This document shows, in pieces, positions 35,091-45,978 of a stretch of DNA of 64,000 nt. A program made the translations under genes and the position numbers. Below the pieces are notes generated by a model, which did no database searches, was not told the DNA's origin, and saw only the letters and a list, made by a program, of their open reading frames with translations. The stretch lies in assembly GCA_038502055.1 (NCBI GenBank), contig JAXRKN010000038.1, positions 4,216,001-4,280,000 of the forward strand, given 5' to 3'. Within the stretch, counting starts at the first letter, position 1, and the number at the start of each line of letters is the position of its first letter. The stretch comes from Tanytarsus gracilentus (lineage: Eukaryota > Arthropoda > Insecta > Diptera > Chironomidae).

Positions 35091-37430
35091 TTAGAAAGAA
35101 GTTAAAGCGGGTGCAATCATTTTAAGAGATCCAATGGTGATGCTTAGCTTGGGATTATAATTGAAAATATCTCCTTCAATGTACTCGATTGGATTGCCAG
35201 TCAAATCGATGTCTTCTAAATTTTCACACTTACTCAAAGCATGTCTTTCAAGTCTACGAATTTTATTGTTTTTCAAACTGATTGTTTTGAGTCTACCGCA
35301 TCCATCTTTAACTGTGTCCTCATCAAGTTGTTTTATGTTGGTATTTTCAACTGATAAATGTCGGAGATTTTCAAAGGTGTCGAAAAATATTGAAGGGATG
35401 CGAACGAGGACTGAATGTCTTAAAAATAGACCAGCAACCTTACTATCATCATAGCCATTCAAGTGATCAACTTTAATTACTTTTACTTCTGAGGTAATAT
35501 TTTCGAGGACACAATTATACTCGTTGTTAGCATCAATGAACAGCCGACACCATGCTTGCTCGTACGGGTGCAAAAAATTACTAGCGGGTTCTGGTAAATC
35601 AATAATTTTCTCTATTGAGGCCGGACCTTCAGTAGTTGTTTTTTTGCCCTTTTTAACTTTATTATTTTTCTTCTTAGATTTGTTATAATCAACTTCTTCC
35701 AACTCTTCGCTCTCTGGTTTGAGTGTTGGCAAATCTATGTAAATATTTTCAGGTAATTCTTCTTGTTCGAAAAATTCAAATGGAGAAATTGTGGCAACAA
35801 CTTCAACATCTTTCAGCTTTTCTTCACTCAAATCATTTAATTCGTGCTTTTTACTATTCTCAGATTTATTTTCGGAACTCTTAAAAAATTCCTCTTCACT
35901 TGTCGATTTTTCAACTGAAGACTTTCCTTCGACAGAGATTTTTTCTTCAGAAGATTTCTTGTTTCTTTTATCTTTAGCCTCGCTCAATTTACTTTCGTTA
36001 AATTTTATTGGTTTTACTTGACCTTCGGAACTTTCTGAAGATGAATTTTGTTTTGGCTTAATTTCATCAGATTCGCTCGATTTATTTTCCTTTTCCTGGA
36101 TTTTTTTTTCTTCAGATTTACTTGCTTTCTTTTTGACAAGTGATTGAAGAATTTTACTTTTCTTTTTCTTTGAGGAGGCCTCACTTGACTTACTTTCTTT
36201 CGTTTCCTTACTTTCAGATGATTTTCTATCATTTTCTTTGGATTCGTTTGACGACTTTTCATGGCTTTCTTTTTCGACAAGCTTTTTAAGAATTTTACTT
36301 CTCTTTTCCTTTGATGAAGATTCACTTGATTTACTTTCTTTTGTTTCTGGGCTTTCAGACGATTTTCTTTCATCTTCTTTAGACACACTTGAAGACTTTT
36401 CAATGGAATCTTCAACGAAATCACTGGAATCTTCGTTTGACTTTTCTTCGTCCACAACAAAGCCATTTTTGTCATTGAAACATGGCATTAGAGCGTTGGC
36501 AACATCAGACAAGGTCAACGAGTCAGTTCCAATGTGATCGAATTTTTTATCGACACAAGTATTGCCTTCCATATTGATCGTTGCATGTGCTGGCCAATGC
36601 AGCAAAATGTCTCTCTCGACTTCATGAATTACATTTTTACTGACATCAACGAATTCAAGGAAATCTTTGTGCTTAAATAAGTCATCGTGGAGGTGAGTCA
36701 ATTTATTTCCACTTAAATTTAACACCCTTAAGTGAGTCATGCGCTGTATGGCACTGATCGGTGGAATTTTCATTGGATTTTCGGTGATGTGTAGTTCCAT
36801 TAAATTTTCTAAAGGCTCCAAAAGCTCCGGCTCAATTCTGGTGATTTGACAATTTTTAATTGATAAAATTTTCAGGTTGGCAATTCCCTCAAATGCCTCG
36901 ACATTGACGTTGCTAAGATCCATATCATCAAATTTAAGCACCTCTAAATTGATACACTCACGAAATACAGCTGGTTCAATACTAAAATTATCACCGGCAA
37001 ACATCATAATTTTAACTTTTTTCGAGTGAATGAATGACTCAGAAGTTAATTTCTGGAGTCCGGAATTTTGCAACAGGAGAACTTCTGCTTCACCGAAAAT
37101 TGACGAAAGCATACTGGGATATCGCTCAAAATTATTTCCTTTGTTACCACAATCGATCACTTTAACGTCAGAACTTTTTTGGCCTGGTGGATGTTTTCCA
37201 AAAACTTTAGTGCCACGTTCATCGGCCAAAAATTCTTGACCGGCCACGCTCGCAACATATTGATTGAATTCATCATGCGTAAAATTAACTTTTATCGTCG
37301 CTTCAGATTTTTTTATCGCCACAACCAACAATAAAAATAAGAGCACGGAAGATCTGTGAATGACAAGCGATTCATTAAATATTTTGGGAAAGTCAATAGA
37401 AAAAACACTTGTGAGCACTTACTGCTTCAT
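35091..37430 (-). CDS. Secreted leucine-rich repeat protein with a Ser/Glu/Lys-rich centre
   Basis: Not recognised as a named gene. Two exons (37430-37423 and 37353-35091) give 756 aa. The first coding exon is only 8 nt (ATG AAG CA|). Spliced in, it makes a clean signal peptide starting MKQSSVLLFLLLVVA; the unspliced frame has a poor N-terminus, so I chose the spliced start. Residues ~90-290 are leucine-rich repeats (LRVLNLSGNKLTHLHDDLF, LEFVDVSKNVI). Residues ~305-580 are an extreme Ser/Glu/Lys-rich region with an exact 47-residue tandem duplication (DNA 36117-36398). Residues ~640-745 hold a second LRR block (LKTISLKNNKIRRLE, LEDIDLTGNPIEYI). The centre has many S-x-E motifs, the target of the secretory-pathway kinase Fam20C. 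There is no transmembrane segment after the signal peptide. It starts 160 bp past the Cpsf73 stop on the same strand. Confidence 0.82.
36117..36398 (-). repeat. Tandem duplication of a 141-bp coding unit
   Basis: Two adjacent 141-bp units (36258-36398, then 36117-36257 in reading order) encode 47 residues each. Both share KSSES-ETKESKSSE and a -SKIL--LV- core. The duplication is in frame and belongs to the Ser/Glu/Lys-rich centre of the secreted LRR protein. Confidence 0.85.
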
Positions 37431-37590
37431 CCTTCAATTCTTTTCTGTTAGGTAGCTAAACTATAACTGAAACTTTAAGAGACGATCGCGATGCTATAGC
37501 TGAAAAAAAATAAGAGAACTTTGAAGAAAAAGAGAGAATTTAAAATTTTATTTTATTTTATTTCACGCTTGATTAAAAATTAAATGAAAA

Positions 37591-39701
37591 TTATTTCGTT
37601 TGAACGAGAACTTGATTCAGCTTTGTGATGGCGGTGAAAATTGTGTCCCTTAAAATTTCATCCTCCTCACACTTTACGTCCATTTTGCTGAGATCAATTT
37701 CCACGATTTTATCATTAACTGTAACATTTAATATGTCGCCTTTGAAGAGCTTTGGAACTGCGTTTTCGCCAAACATATCCTGCAACGTCTCGACAATGCA
37801 CTCCTTAAGATGTGCTAGATCAGATTTTACGGTGCTCGTAGTCCCTTTAATTTGACTTCCACACAGTTCGGTTTGAAGCAAACTCGCCAAAACAGTATCG
37901 GCGAACATGTCATTAATTGGATTTGCAAGCCACTCGAGAATCACAATTTTGCCATCAAATGTTACCTCGACACATTCGAAGACTTTAAACTTTTTATCAC
38001 CATCAATAACCTCGACAGTTCCACTTCCACCAATACGTTCAAGTAGAAGCTTTAAGCTCGCGGGCGATCCATTAAATGCAAGAGATTGACGTTGAGTGAC
38101 CGTGCTCATGCTCATATCTGTGTATTTATTGATATCGGTGGCGTCAACGATGTGATACTTAAAGTCACGTTTTACTAATATTCCAGTAACGGGATCTCCA
38201 TTTTCGGGCTTCTTTGTGGCCAATTTTCCCATAACTTTCGCAGTCTTTTCACCTTTAAAATAAAGCTCAACTGCGTGAGTGTTTCGCGGATTGTAAAACT
38301 TAATATTTGCATTGGGATCATTTTCGTATTCACGCGTGAGAGCTGATTTCAGACGAAGCATCTCATTTGCCTCGCCATGGACGAGAACCACGTGCTGTGG
38401 CTTGAGAAGTCTTATAAATTCAGAGGTTTGCTGATAGTCAGTGTGTGCGGAGAATGAAATGTAGTCAACTGACATGTTTAATGGGAGTTTTTGACCAGAC
38501 ATGGTTGTAATTTCTTCAGGCTCCGAGAGAACAGTTTTAGCTAGTGTTCCCTCGACACAATAACCTGCAATTATGACTCCATTTTTCGGATCTGTACACC
38601 AAGACTCAAAAAGCTCTCTCGAAAGTCCAGACTGCATCATACCGGGCGAGGCCATCACAACCGATGGTCCAATGTCATCAAAATGATCAATTCCTTTTAG
38701 ATTTGAAATGTGCTTAAACACAAAAGGATTATTAACAGCAATTTGTCTTCGAATCTTGTCGTTCATTCCGAAAATATAAGTTTGATACACGGCCATGCAC
38801 TTTTTAGCGAGTGACGATGCATAGTAGATTGGAATTTCTTGAAGATCGGGATTTTGACTCCAAAACTCGTCAAGAATCAGCAAAAGCTCTTGAGCACGTC
38901 CCAAAGCGAACACAGGTATGAGACATCGACCACCTTGCTGTACAATCTTCTGCACCAACGTAGTAAATCTGTTTTCACGATCTTCACGCTTCTCATGAAT
39001 GTGCGTACCATAAGTTGATTCAGTAATGAGCACGTCTGGCTTCATTGCTGGAATTTCAGCAGCCATCAAGTGACGATCTTCCTGACGTGAAAAGTCTCCA
39101 GTATACAAAATTTTAACACCAGCAATTTCGAGCATGAACATAGCAGCACCCAAAACGTGGCCGGCATTATATGCCCAAAATCTTACGCCCATGACATCAC
39201 GTTCCTCGTGAAAATTGATTGTCTCAATCTTTTCCATGCTCGCTTCAAGGTCAACTTCCGTGTAGAGCATTTGTTCGGTTGCAATATTACTGACTTTAAT
39301 GTAATCCGAAAGCATCCATCGATAAATGGCTTTCGTTGCGTGCGTCATAAAGCAGCGACCTTTAAAACTTGTCTTTTGTAAGAACCACGGCAGTGCTCCG
39401 CAATGATCCAAGTGAAAACTAAAAATAAATTTTTTAAAATCAATTTAGATCAATTAAATATTTCTTACTGTGAGATAAAAAGGATATCAATCAGGTCAGG
39501 CTCGATTAAATCGACAAATGGCAACGCATCCATGCCCGAAAGACCTGGATGTATACCGACATCAAACATTATTTTCTTTCCTTTGAATTCGAGCATAATG
39601 CATGATCGGCCGACCTCTTGTCCAGCACCTAACGGCCTTATGAGCAACAAATCGCTCTCTTCGGCTGGAACTTGACTCTCGGGTTTCCTTTTTAGCGACA
39701 T
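37591..39701 (-). CDS. Cpsf73: Cleavage and polyadenylation specificity factor 73-kDa subunit (CPSF3)
   Basis: The endonuclease that cuts pre-mRNA before polyadenylation and also histone pre-mRNA, acting in the nucleus within CPSF. Two exons (39701-39469 and 39418-37591) give 686 aa, close to the usual ~684. Metallo-beta-lactamase fold: FDVGIHPGLSG, then the zinc motif H78-F-H80-L-D82-H83, which is split by the intron, and YTGDFSRQEDRH. Beta-CASP motifs: TESTYGTHIHEKREDRE, PVFALGRAQELLLILDEFW, GYCVEGTLAKT, SFSAHTD and the final VLVHGE. All metal ligands appear intact. The C-terminal third matches the CPSF73 dimerisation region. It shares a 230-bp divergent promoter with Pomp. Confidence 0.97.
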
Positions 39702-39931
39702 TTTAAAAAGTTTTTCTTCACTTTAATTTTTATTTTCTGTTCACGATGTAAACAATAACAGCCGGTCGGATAAAGAGAAAATATAAAAGTTATTCGAGTT
39801 ATTCGAGTGATCAACAAAATTAATAAAAATTTAAAGTTATCCAATTAAATCCACTCACAAATTAAATTAAACAAACTCTTTGAGTTCACAATCACTTTAT
39901 CATCTGAAATATCATCAAGAAAGTCTAAAAA
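39702..39931. promoter_or_regulatory. Divergent promoter between Cpsf73 and Pomp
   Basis: The 230 bp between the two start codons must drive both genes. It contains GTAAACA at 39748-39754, the same 7-mer found in other promoters of this block, and no TATA box or Inr+DPE pair that I could see. Confidence 0.5.
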
Positions 39932-40466
39932 ATGGTAAATTTTCGGCTATTTTCGAAATGATGATTTGCAAAAAATTAAATTCGTGAGGTTACTAAATTA
40001 TTTAAAAAATTTCAGGAAGGATTGTCTCTTAAAATCGCTCCAAAAATGCCAGCGACGCTTGACATTGCATCCGGAAGCATGGGACCGGGAGATAAAGATG
40101 TCATGGCTCAACTGAATATTTCACATCCATTGCAAGCTTCAGAGCTTAAGGTAACTTATTAATTTTAATTTCTAAACGTCATTAAAAACAATTTATTTGC
40201 AGTATCCCGATCACCAACTCGGTCTCAATAGCCAGATGATTCGCAATCACCATGGAATGGGTGCTCAACTCAAATACATGATGGAACTGAATGCTACAAG
40301 CAAAATCGGTCGATTGCCTTTCCTTTCATCCAGCAACGCCTCACGAGACGCTCTTTTGGGCTACGATGAGATGATCACTCCAATGGATATTTATGGAACG
40401 GCTGAGTTTTCAGAGAAAATTGCACAGCCACATGCAGTTATGGAGAAAAAATTGGGAATCTTCTAA
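39932..40466 (+). CDS. Pomp: Proteasome maturation protein (POMP/Ump1)
   Basis: Chaperone of 20S proteasome assembly; it joins half-proteasomes and is degraded on completion. Three exons: 39932-39934 (the ATG alone, followed directly by a GTAAAT donor), 40016-40150 and 40203-40466, giving 133 aa, the family size. The conserved core is clear: MRNHHG-like IRNHHGMGAQLKYMMELNA, then IGRLPFLSSSNASRDAL and the C-terminal MEKKLGIF. A first exon whose coding part is only the start codon is unusual but keeps phase 0. AATAAA lies at 40498. Confidence 0.94.
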
Positions 40467-40497
40467 TTAATTTTTAAGTATTTTTTTTTTGGTACTG

Positions 40498-40503
40498 AAT
40501 AAA
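40498..40503 (+). terminator. Polyadenylation signal of Pomp
   Basis: AATAAA 32 bp past the stop codon. Confidence 0.65.
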
Positions 40504-40923
40504 GAAATCCGAACTGTAACGGTCAAAAAAAATTCAAAAAAATGTTTACACTCTTCTCTCAAAAGTAAGCCGCAGGGTGCTTGAAAATATTTAAAAAATA
40601 ACGAACTTTTTTCGACAATCACAATTAATTGTGAGGTTAGGTAATTAAAGAAAAATTAGCGAAAGTTTTCAGTCAAAACTCATCAATAAACCTTATTAAA
40701 GATATTTTATAATAAACAATAATTCGATAGTGAAAATATCACTCACAACTCTAATTCCGTGCGAGACAGTAAAAATTACGGTCATTTTGAAGTGACTTGA
40801 GAGAAGCGATTAAAATTTCGGAAGTGTGTCTCTTAAAATCCATTATAGAGCTGATTAAAACAATTAAAAGAAGCCGAGGACTGTCGCAAACATAAATTTA
40901 AATCAATTAGGGACCGAAATAAG
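40504..40923. promoter_or_regulatory. CoREST upstream region
   Basis: The space between Pomp polyadenylation and the CoREST ATG holds TGTTTAC at 40543-40549 and a TCAGTC initiator-like site at 40669 without a DPE at the right distance. The last ~120 bp are presumably 5' UTR. Confidence 0.4.
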
Positions 40924-42459
40924 ATGACAATGAGCACCGAAAGCAAGGAAGTGCTTAAAAATGGAAAATCCAATTCACCACCGAATTCAAATTCAGCGAA
41001 GCAGCAGCAAGTCCATAATGACTTAACGCCTGAAACTAGCGATGACGACTTCCGTAAGTTAATACTCAGCTTGATTTTTGCTGTTTTAATAACTTTTATT
41101 TCACTTCCAACGGTTAGATTCGAGGAAGAGCTTAAACAAACCGAAAAACGGAAAAAGCGAATTTGAAGGTGAGTTGTGATTATTAATTTATTTTAAATAA
41201 TATATTGAGCGATGGGAACATTTAAAAAAGCATCAAATCAAGATCCAGTGCGGCAAATTTATCGATTTATTGATTTTAATTATTTCACAAAAAAAAGTAT
41301 TACACATCCCGTATTGAAATTTCAAGAACCGTTACTAGACTCTAGGCGAGTAGATTTATAATGGAAATAATTGAGTTAGTTAGGCATGAAAGAAAAGCTC
41401 ATGAGAAAATGAAAGTGCAACGCGAGGATCTTTGTTAGCTAAACTTTCGTCATACATCTGTAACATACTTTATTTTCTCTCTCTCATCGCCGTCATATTA
41501 TATTTTCTCGATTGTGCTTTTCGAGGTCACGTAACGAAAATGAAGAAAAAATCTATTCATCCCACAGAAAAAATTCGCGTTGGAAAGGATTACCAAGTTT
41601 TGGTGCCGGAAATGAATCCGAAAATAGAAAATTATTCCGATAAGGCACTGCTCGTTTGGTCACCCGCAAGAGAAATTCCAGAGATCAAACTCGACGAGTA
41701 CATTGAGTTAGCGAAGGATAGCTATGGCTATAATGCGGAACAAGCGTTGGGGATGCTCTTCTGGCATAAACACGATCTCCAGAAGGCGGTTGTAGATCTC
41801 CAAAATTTTACACCCTTTCCCGACGAGTGGACCTCGGAGGATAAAGTTATGTTCGAGCAGGCTTATCAATTCCACGGAAAATGTTTTCATCGAATCCGTC
41901 AAATGGTGAGCTAGAATTGATTTCATAAAATTGAAAAATTCATTAAACAATCATTTACAGCTACCTGATAAAAGCATTGCGAGTCTCGTCAAATACTATT
42001 ACTCTTGGAAGAAGGCACGAACACGTTCGAGTACTGAACGTCACGAGAAAAAGAGTAAGCATGGAGGCATGGAGGGTGGATCGGAAAATGGCAGCGAAAA
42101 TGGAAGTCCAAATGACTCGGATGTCGAAGAAAAGGTAATTTAAAATAATCGCAGGTTTTAGTATCTTACTAATTATTATTTTTTAATTACAGAATGACTC
42201 GGACAGTGAGGTGAAGGAAATGGGTGACATAGAGGATATAATTGGCGTAAATAACAAGGACGACTCAAAAGCATCGAACAAGACTAGTATCATGACCACA
42301 AGTGGGGGTAAAACGCTAAAGCGTAAGCATGATGATGACGCCCATGATGAGGAGATGACAGCAGGAAAGAAGTTAGCACCGGAAAAAATCATTATGGGCG
42401 ATAAGCCTGAAATTACAATCACTTTGAAATCTAAAGAGGCTGCTGATGTTAACGCCTAA
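40924..42459 (+). CDS. CoREST: CoREST/RCOR corepressor with ELM2 and SANT1 only
   Basis: Scaffold that couples LSD1 demethylase and HDAC1 to repressors in the nucleus. Four exons (40924-41053, 41568-41905, 41961-42134, 42193-42459) give 302 aa. ELM2 is visible (IRVGKDYQVLVPEMNP, then LDEYIELAKDSYGYNAEQAL and GMLFWHKHD), followed by SANT1 (FTPFPDEWTSEDKVMFEQAY, FHGKCFHRIRQMLPDKSI, ASLVKYYYSWKKAR). After that the protein is acidic and low-complexity and stops. The LSD1-binding linker and SANT2 of full-length CoREST are absent, and nothing like SANT2 occurs before the next gene. An alternative start at 41540, in what is called intron 1, would also give an intact ELM2. AATAAA at 42672 reaches the Asnsd1 3' end. 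Confidence 0.88.
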
Positions 42460-42698
42460 GTCTTATCGCTCGTGTTTATTTATTCTCCACACACACACAT
42501 TAACCAGACTACATTGTAATGTTCTGTTTCTCCTCATTGGATTTAAAATATAAAATCATGAATAAGTATGTAATTCTAAGGCAAATTCTATTCGAAGAAC
42601 TATCTAAGTTTAAAAAGTCTAATTTTTGGTAGTATGAACACGATACATCTCATTTTATTCAAAGAATGAAAAATAAATTTTAAATCAAAAATTCATCG
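42460..42698. other. Overlapping 3' ends of CoREST and Asnsd1
   Basis: Convergent stops are 239 bp apart. The plus-strand AATAAA is at 42672-42677 and the minus-strand one at 42659-42654, so each transcript must pass the other's signal. Confidence 0.55.
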
Positions 42699-44472
42699 TC
42701 ATTGTTGAAGAAAGATCGATTTTTCTTTTGCAGATTGTTTCGAGTTGGCAATTCTTGAACCGAATTGAAGTGCTCGTTTTCTTAATTTACTTGAATTTTT
42801 TAGGCTTAATTTATAGGCGCACAGTCTCAACAGTAATTTATCGCCAACTCCTTCGTCGAGTGCTGGAAAGCATTTCTGAAGTGGTTCGAGACTTTTTACA
42901 TAGCTCGAAAAAATTTCCTCCACAAAAGGTGCACGAACTGTAACTCCATTGTCGCCAATCACGCGATCGTCTCTCGCCAAATTTCTCGACGGAAGTCTTA
43001 TCCAATCGAGTTCGAGTTCTTCTTTTAATAAATCACTTCCGCCTCTTTTAAATGCATTTCTATGACGTGTATAGCCACCCATTAGCTCATCAGCGCCACT
43101 TCCCATGAGAATTACTCGGCATGGACTTTTGTAACGAATTCCATTGACTGTTCCTTCACCACGTGACGCAAAAAATAAAGCAGCGCCAAGAGACTCATCG
43201 AGCACATTACAAAGAGGATAAACTAGAGATGTTAATTTATGAGAATGCGCATTTAACTCCGATCGAGTGATGTTAACTTCAACAAAATTAAATTTCCTAC
43301 TTGGAAATAATTGCTGTAGCTCGATGTATGTTTGCAAGCCAGTTTTTCGATCGGGAACATTAAAATCAATTTCTTTTGAGCTTTTAATTTTCTCAAAAGA
43401 AACATTCATGAGGTCTATCGATGAGGTTTTGTCGATAATTTTTTCAGCGATCACCGTTAAAAGTGAGCAGTCGACTCCACCACTAAATAAAATTCCTATG
43501 CTGGAATGATTGCAAGGAGTTAAAGAATTTTTGCAGTTCTTACAAAATCTTTGCGTTTTTTTGACTCGTTCGTAAACCGATTTTGTTAATTTCTCGATAA
43601 AAGTGTCGACAGTAATTGAAATTTGAGGATGTAAGAGGAGATCATCGAACGTTGTTGAATTATTGCAGACTGCGTCAAAAGAGAATTTTAAATCATTACA
43701 ATTAAATAAGTAATTTGGAGCGATGAGATTTGAGCTGATTTTGAGGTCATTAAATATATTTTTGAGCTCCTCAACTTGTTGTAAGTTAAATTCGTGATAA
43801 ATTTCTTGATATGGATGCAGCTCAAACATATTCAGCGTGAAGTCTAGACTGTAGACTCCAAGTGGTGGAAGTTCCATAGCTTTTATCTCAATATTCCTGT
43901 CATATTCCATGACGCTCGTGAAGAAAATCTGATCTTGATGTCTGCCAACTATTAGCGAATTACGTCCGAGAGAATCTCGTGATATGTAAAGTTTGCTTCT
44001 GAAGAGGAGTATTATGCTGAATGGACCTTTTAGCTTTCTGAATACACTTAAAATATCATCTTCATTGCTAGCTTCATTAAATAGATTAAATAAGAAAGTT
44101 GTGTCGCTAAGGTCTTCAGGAATTTCATCCATAAATAAATCTCCATTGAAAAGTAAAACGAAGTTTTCTGATTCCAGCGGTTGACATGCTGCCATGCTTC
44201 CTTGATGCCTTAAAAAATAAATTAAATTATTTCAAATCCATCTTTAATTAAATTGTCAGCTTACCAAAGAGTTGTCGCATGAAAGAAAATTGAGTTTCTG
44301 TGAAGAGTTTTTGAAAAATCCGGTCCACGATTTTCTAACAAATTTTTTATGTTTGATTTATGCTAAAATTACACTATTTAAAGATAAATTTTGATATTTT
44401 AATTGTTATCGAACTTACAAAGGTCTCATAAATGCACTCATCGCCGAATATCATGCAGAAAATCCCGCACAT
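42699..44472 (-). CDS. Asparagine synthetase domain-containing protein 1 (ASNSD1)
   Basis: Three exons on the minus strand: 44472-44419, 44362-44265, 44208-42699, giving 553 aa. The N-terminus MCGIFC presents the nucleophilic Cys2 of Ntn-type glutamine amidotransferases, followed by NRGPDFS and FNGDLFM of the glutaminase fold. The second half is the asparagine synthetase domain, with the PP-loop ILFSGGVDCSLL, VPDRKTGLQ, MGSGADELMGGYTRHR, RNLARDDRVIGDNG and KRALQFGSRIA. These match ASNSD1 and not the canonical AsnB-type synthetase. Its biochemical reaction is not settled in any animal. Exon 2 uses the acceptor ATTTTAG|CAT; a nearer TTGTTAG would break the frame. A cysteine cluster, CKNCKNSLTPC, precedes the PP-loop. 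Confidence 0.93.
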
Positions 44473-44652
44473 TTTATTAAATTTTAATAATGTGATTTTC
44501 AATGTTTTTGTTTACAAATTTTCAGGCAACAATAAAACATTGAGAATAAAAAAATGAGTCATATGGAAGTTTTTAAAGAGAATAATTTATTTAGTCAATT
44601 GTATCAACTTAATGGCATAATTTTACATGTGATTGAATATTTTAAATATGGC

Positions 44653-45157
44653 TTAACTATCAACGATTGATCTTTCGAGCTTAAAGTCATAGTCCGTCGC
44701 TGAAATCCGCTGAAATGTTGCAGACTAAAAAATGAATTTTAATTATTGCGCACTTGAGTGTATTTTTTTAATCTTTCGCTTACCATCTCACGCATTTTGA
44801 AGCCCCATAAATCAGAGTCATTGTTTGTATTTGCCACTAGGACTGGATTTAATTTGAATGGGATGTTAGCAGTGTAGTTAGTGGCTGCGAAGGATTGCTA
44901 GAATGCGACAATTGTGAAATTAATTATAAAAATAACATTTAAATGGTTGAACTCACTTGTCTATTGTATTGATGATTTGGAATAGGAGGTGCGGGTCTTG
45001 AGGGTGGCTGAATACTTGGATATAATGGCGTATTATTTGAATTTCCACCAATCAACACAAATTCATCAGAACCTTTTTGCGTTTGTTCCTCTGCTTTGGG
45101 TGGGTCTGTTGGCGTTGCCACTGGGGACTTCTTGGAGCTTTTGAAGAAACTAAACAT
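44653..45157 (-). CDS. UMA-domain protein, UMAD1/MVB12-like
   Basis: Three minus-strand exons (45157-44957, 44897-44784, 44724-44653) give 128 aa. The N-terminus MFSFFKSSKKSP and a following DEFVLIGG resemble UMAD1. A Pro-rich stretch (PSIQPPSRPAPPIP) could bind SH3 or ALIX-like partners. The C-terminal half reads IPFKLNPVLVANT and ends YDFKLERSIVDS, the two conserved blocks of the UMA domain, which in UBAP1 and MVB12 binds ESCRT-I. A role in endosomal sorting is inferred from that domain. The gene is small, and the assignment rests on these blocks. Confidence 0.75.
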
Positions 45158-45334
45158 GCTGTATTTGATTTAAAAAGTTTTAAATAAATTTTTAGACAAG
45201 AAGAATCGAAACAATGGCAAATTTTTAGTTCTGCGTACCCCTCAGAATGTTTCTCATAAAGTTTACCCTCGATTAAAAGTTGCACGCGTGAACATTTCAA
45301 AAAAAATTATAATAAAAATAAATAGTTTCTAAAA
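45158..45334. promoter_or_regulatory. Divergent promoter, UMA-domain gene and ZNF593-like gene
   Basis: The 177 bp between divergent start codons is one of the tightest promoters in the window. No TATA, Inr+DPE or TGTTTAC was seen. Confidence 0.45.
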
Positions 45335-45905
45335 ATGCCTTATTCACGCGCTCGACATCACAATGGCCATCTCAGACTACGCAGAAGAATGAGATTACGT
45401 CGCAAGACTAAAGATCTTGATCAGGTAAGTGTCAATTTATGCAAAATAAACATTTTACGAATTTCGCACATGCTTCTTATATTTACAAAATAAAAAAAAT
45501 ATTCCATTATAGATTGACCATGATTTGAATGAAAATGCCGATGAACTGCTCAATCAGGAAGTTGATCTCGAACAGCCAGGCTTCGCTCAACATTATTGTC
45601 TTCATTGCGCGAAACATTTCATCAATCAACGTGCACTGGATGATCACTTCAAGACAAAGGTTCATAAGCGACGAATGAAGGCATTGGAAAAAGAGCCATA
45701 CTCACAGGAGGAGGCGGAAAGAGCTGCAGGTCACGGATCTTTCGATAAGCTGCCAGTTAAACGTAAAATGGAAACACAACCGACAAAGGAAGAGTATGCA
45801 GCGGGTAAGCGAGTGAAATTGGAAGAATTTACAGCCGAAGAGTTGATGACCAAGAAGCAGAGAAAATCACTCAACGATTCAAAAGCCACAATGGATGTAG
45901 AGTAA
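45335..45905 (+). CDS. ZNF593-like (Bud20 family) C2H2 zinc finger protein
   Basis: Two exons (45335-45424, 45513-45905) give 160 aa. A very basic N-terminus (RRRMRLRRKTKDLDQ) is followed by a single U1-type C2H2 finger, YCLHCAKHF then H and H in ALDDHFKTKVHKRR. Then comes the family signature EPYSQEEAERAAGHGSF. Yeast Bud20 and human ZNF593 act in nuclear export and maturation of 60S ribosomal subunits; the same role is expected here. AATAAA is at 45958, only 16 bp before the Pex12 stop on the opposite strand. Confidence 0.94.
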
Positions 45906-45957
45906 TTAAGTAAAAAGTTTTTATTATAAAAAAAATACATTTGGATTCAATCACCTC

Positions 45958-45963
45958 AATAAA
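45958..45963 (+). terminator. Polyadenylation signal of the ZNF593-like gene
   Basis: AATAAA 53 bp after the stop. Cleavage downstream would lie inside or at the 3' end of the Pex12 coding sequence. Confidence 0.55.
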
Positions 45964-45978
45964 TTACACAATTAAAAC

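Noticed and set aside
41432..41567. N-terminal hydrophobic extension of the CoREST frame
   Set aside because: It has no upstream ATG (begins at TTG) and CoREST is nuclear; splice sites at 41053 and 41568 explain the data. Only the ATG at 41540 remains as a minor alternative start.
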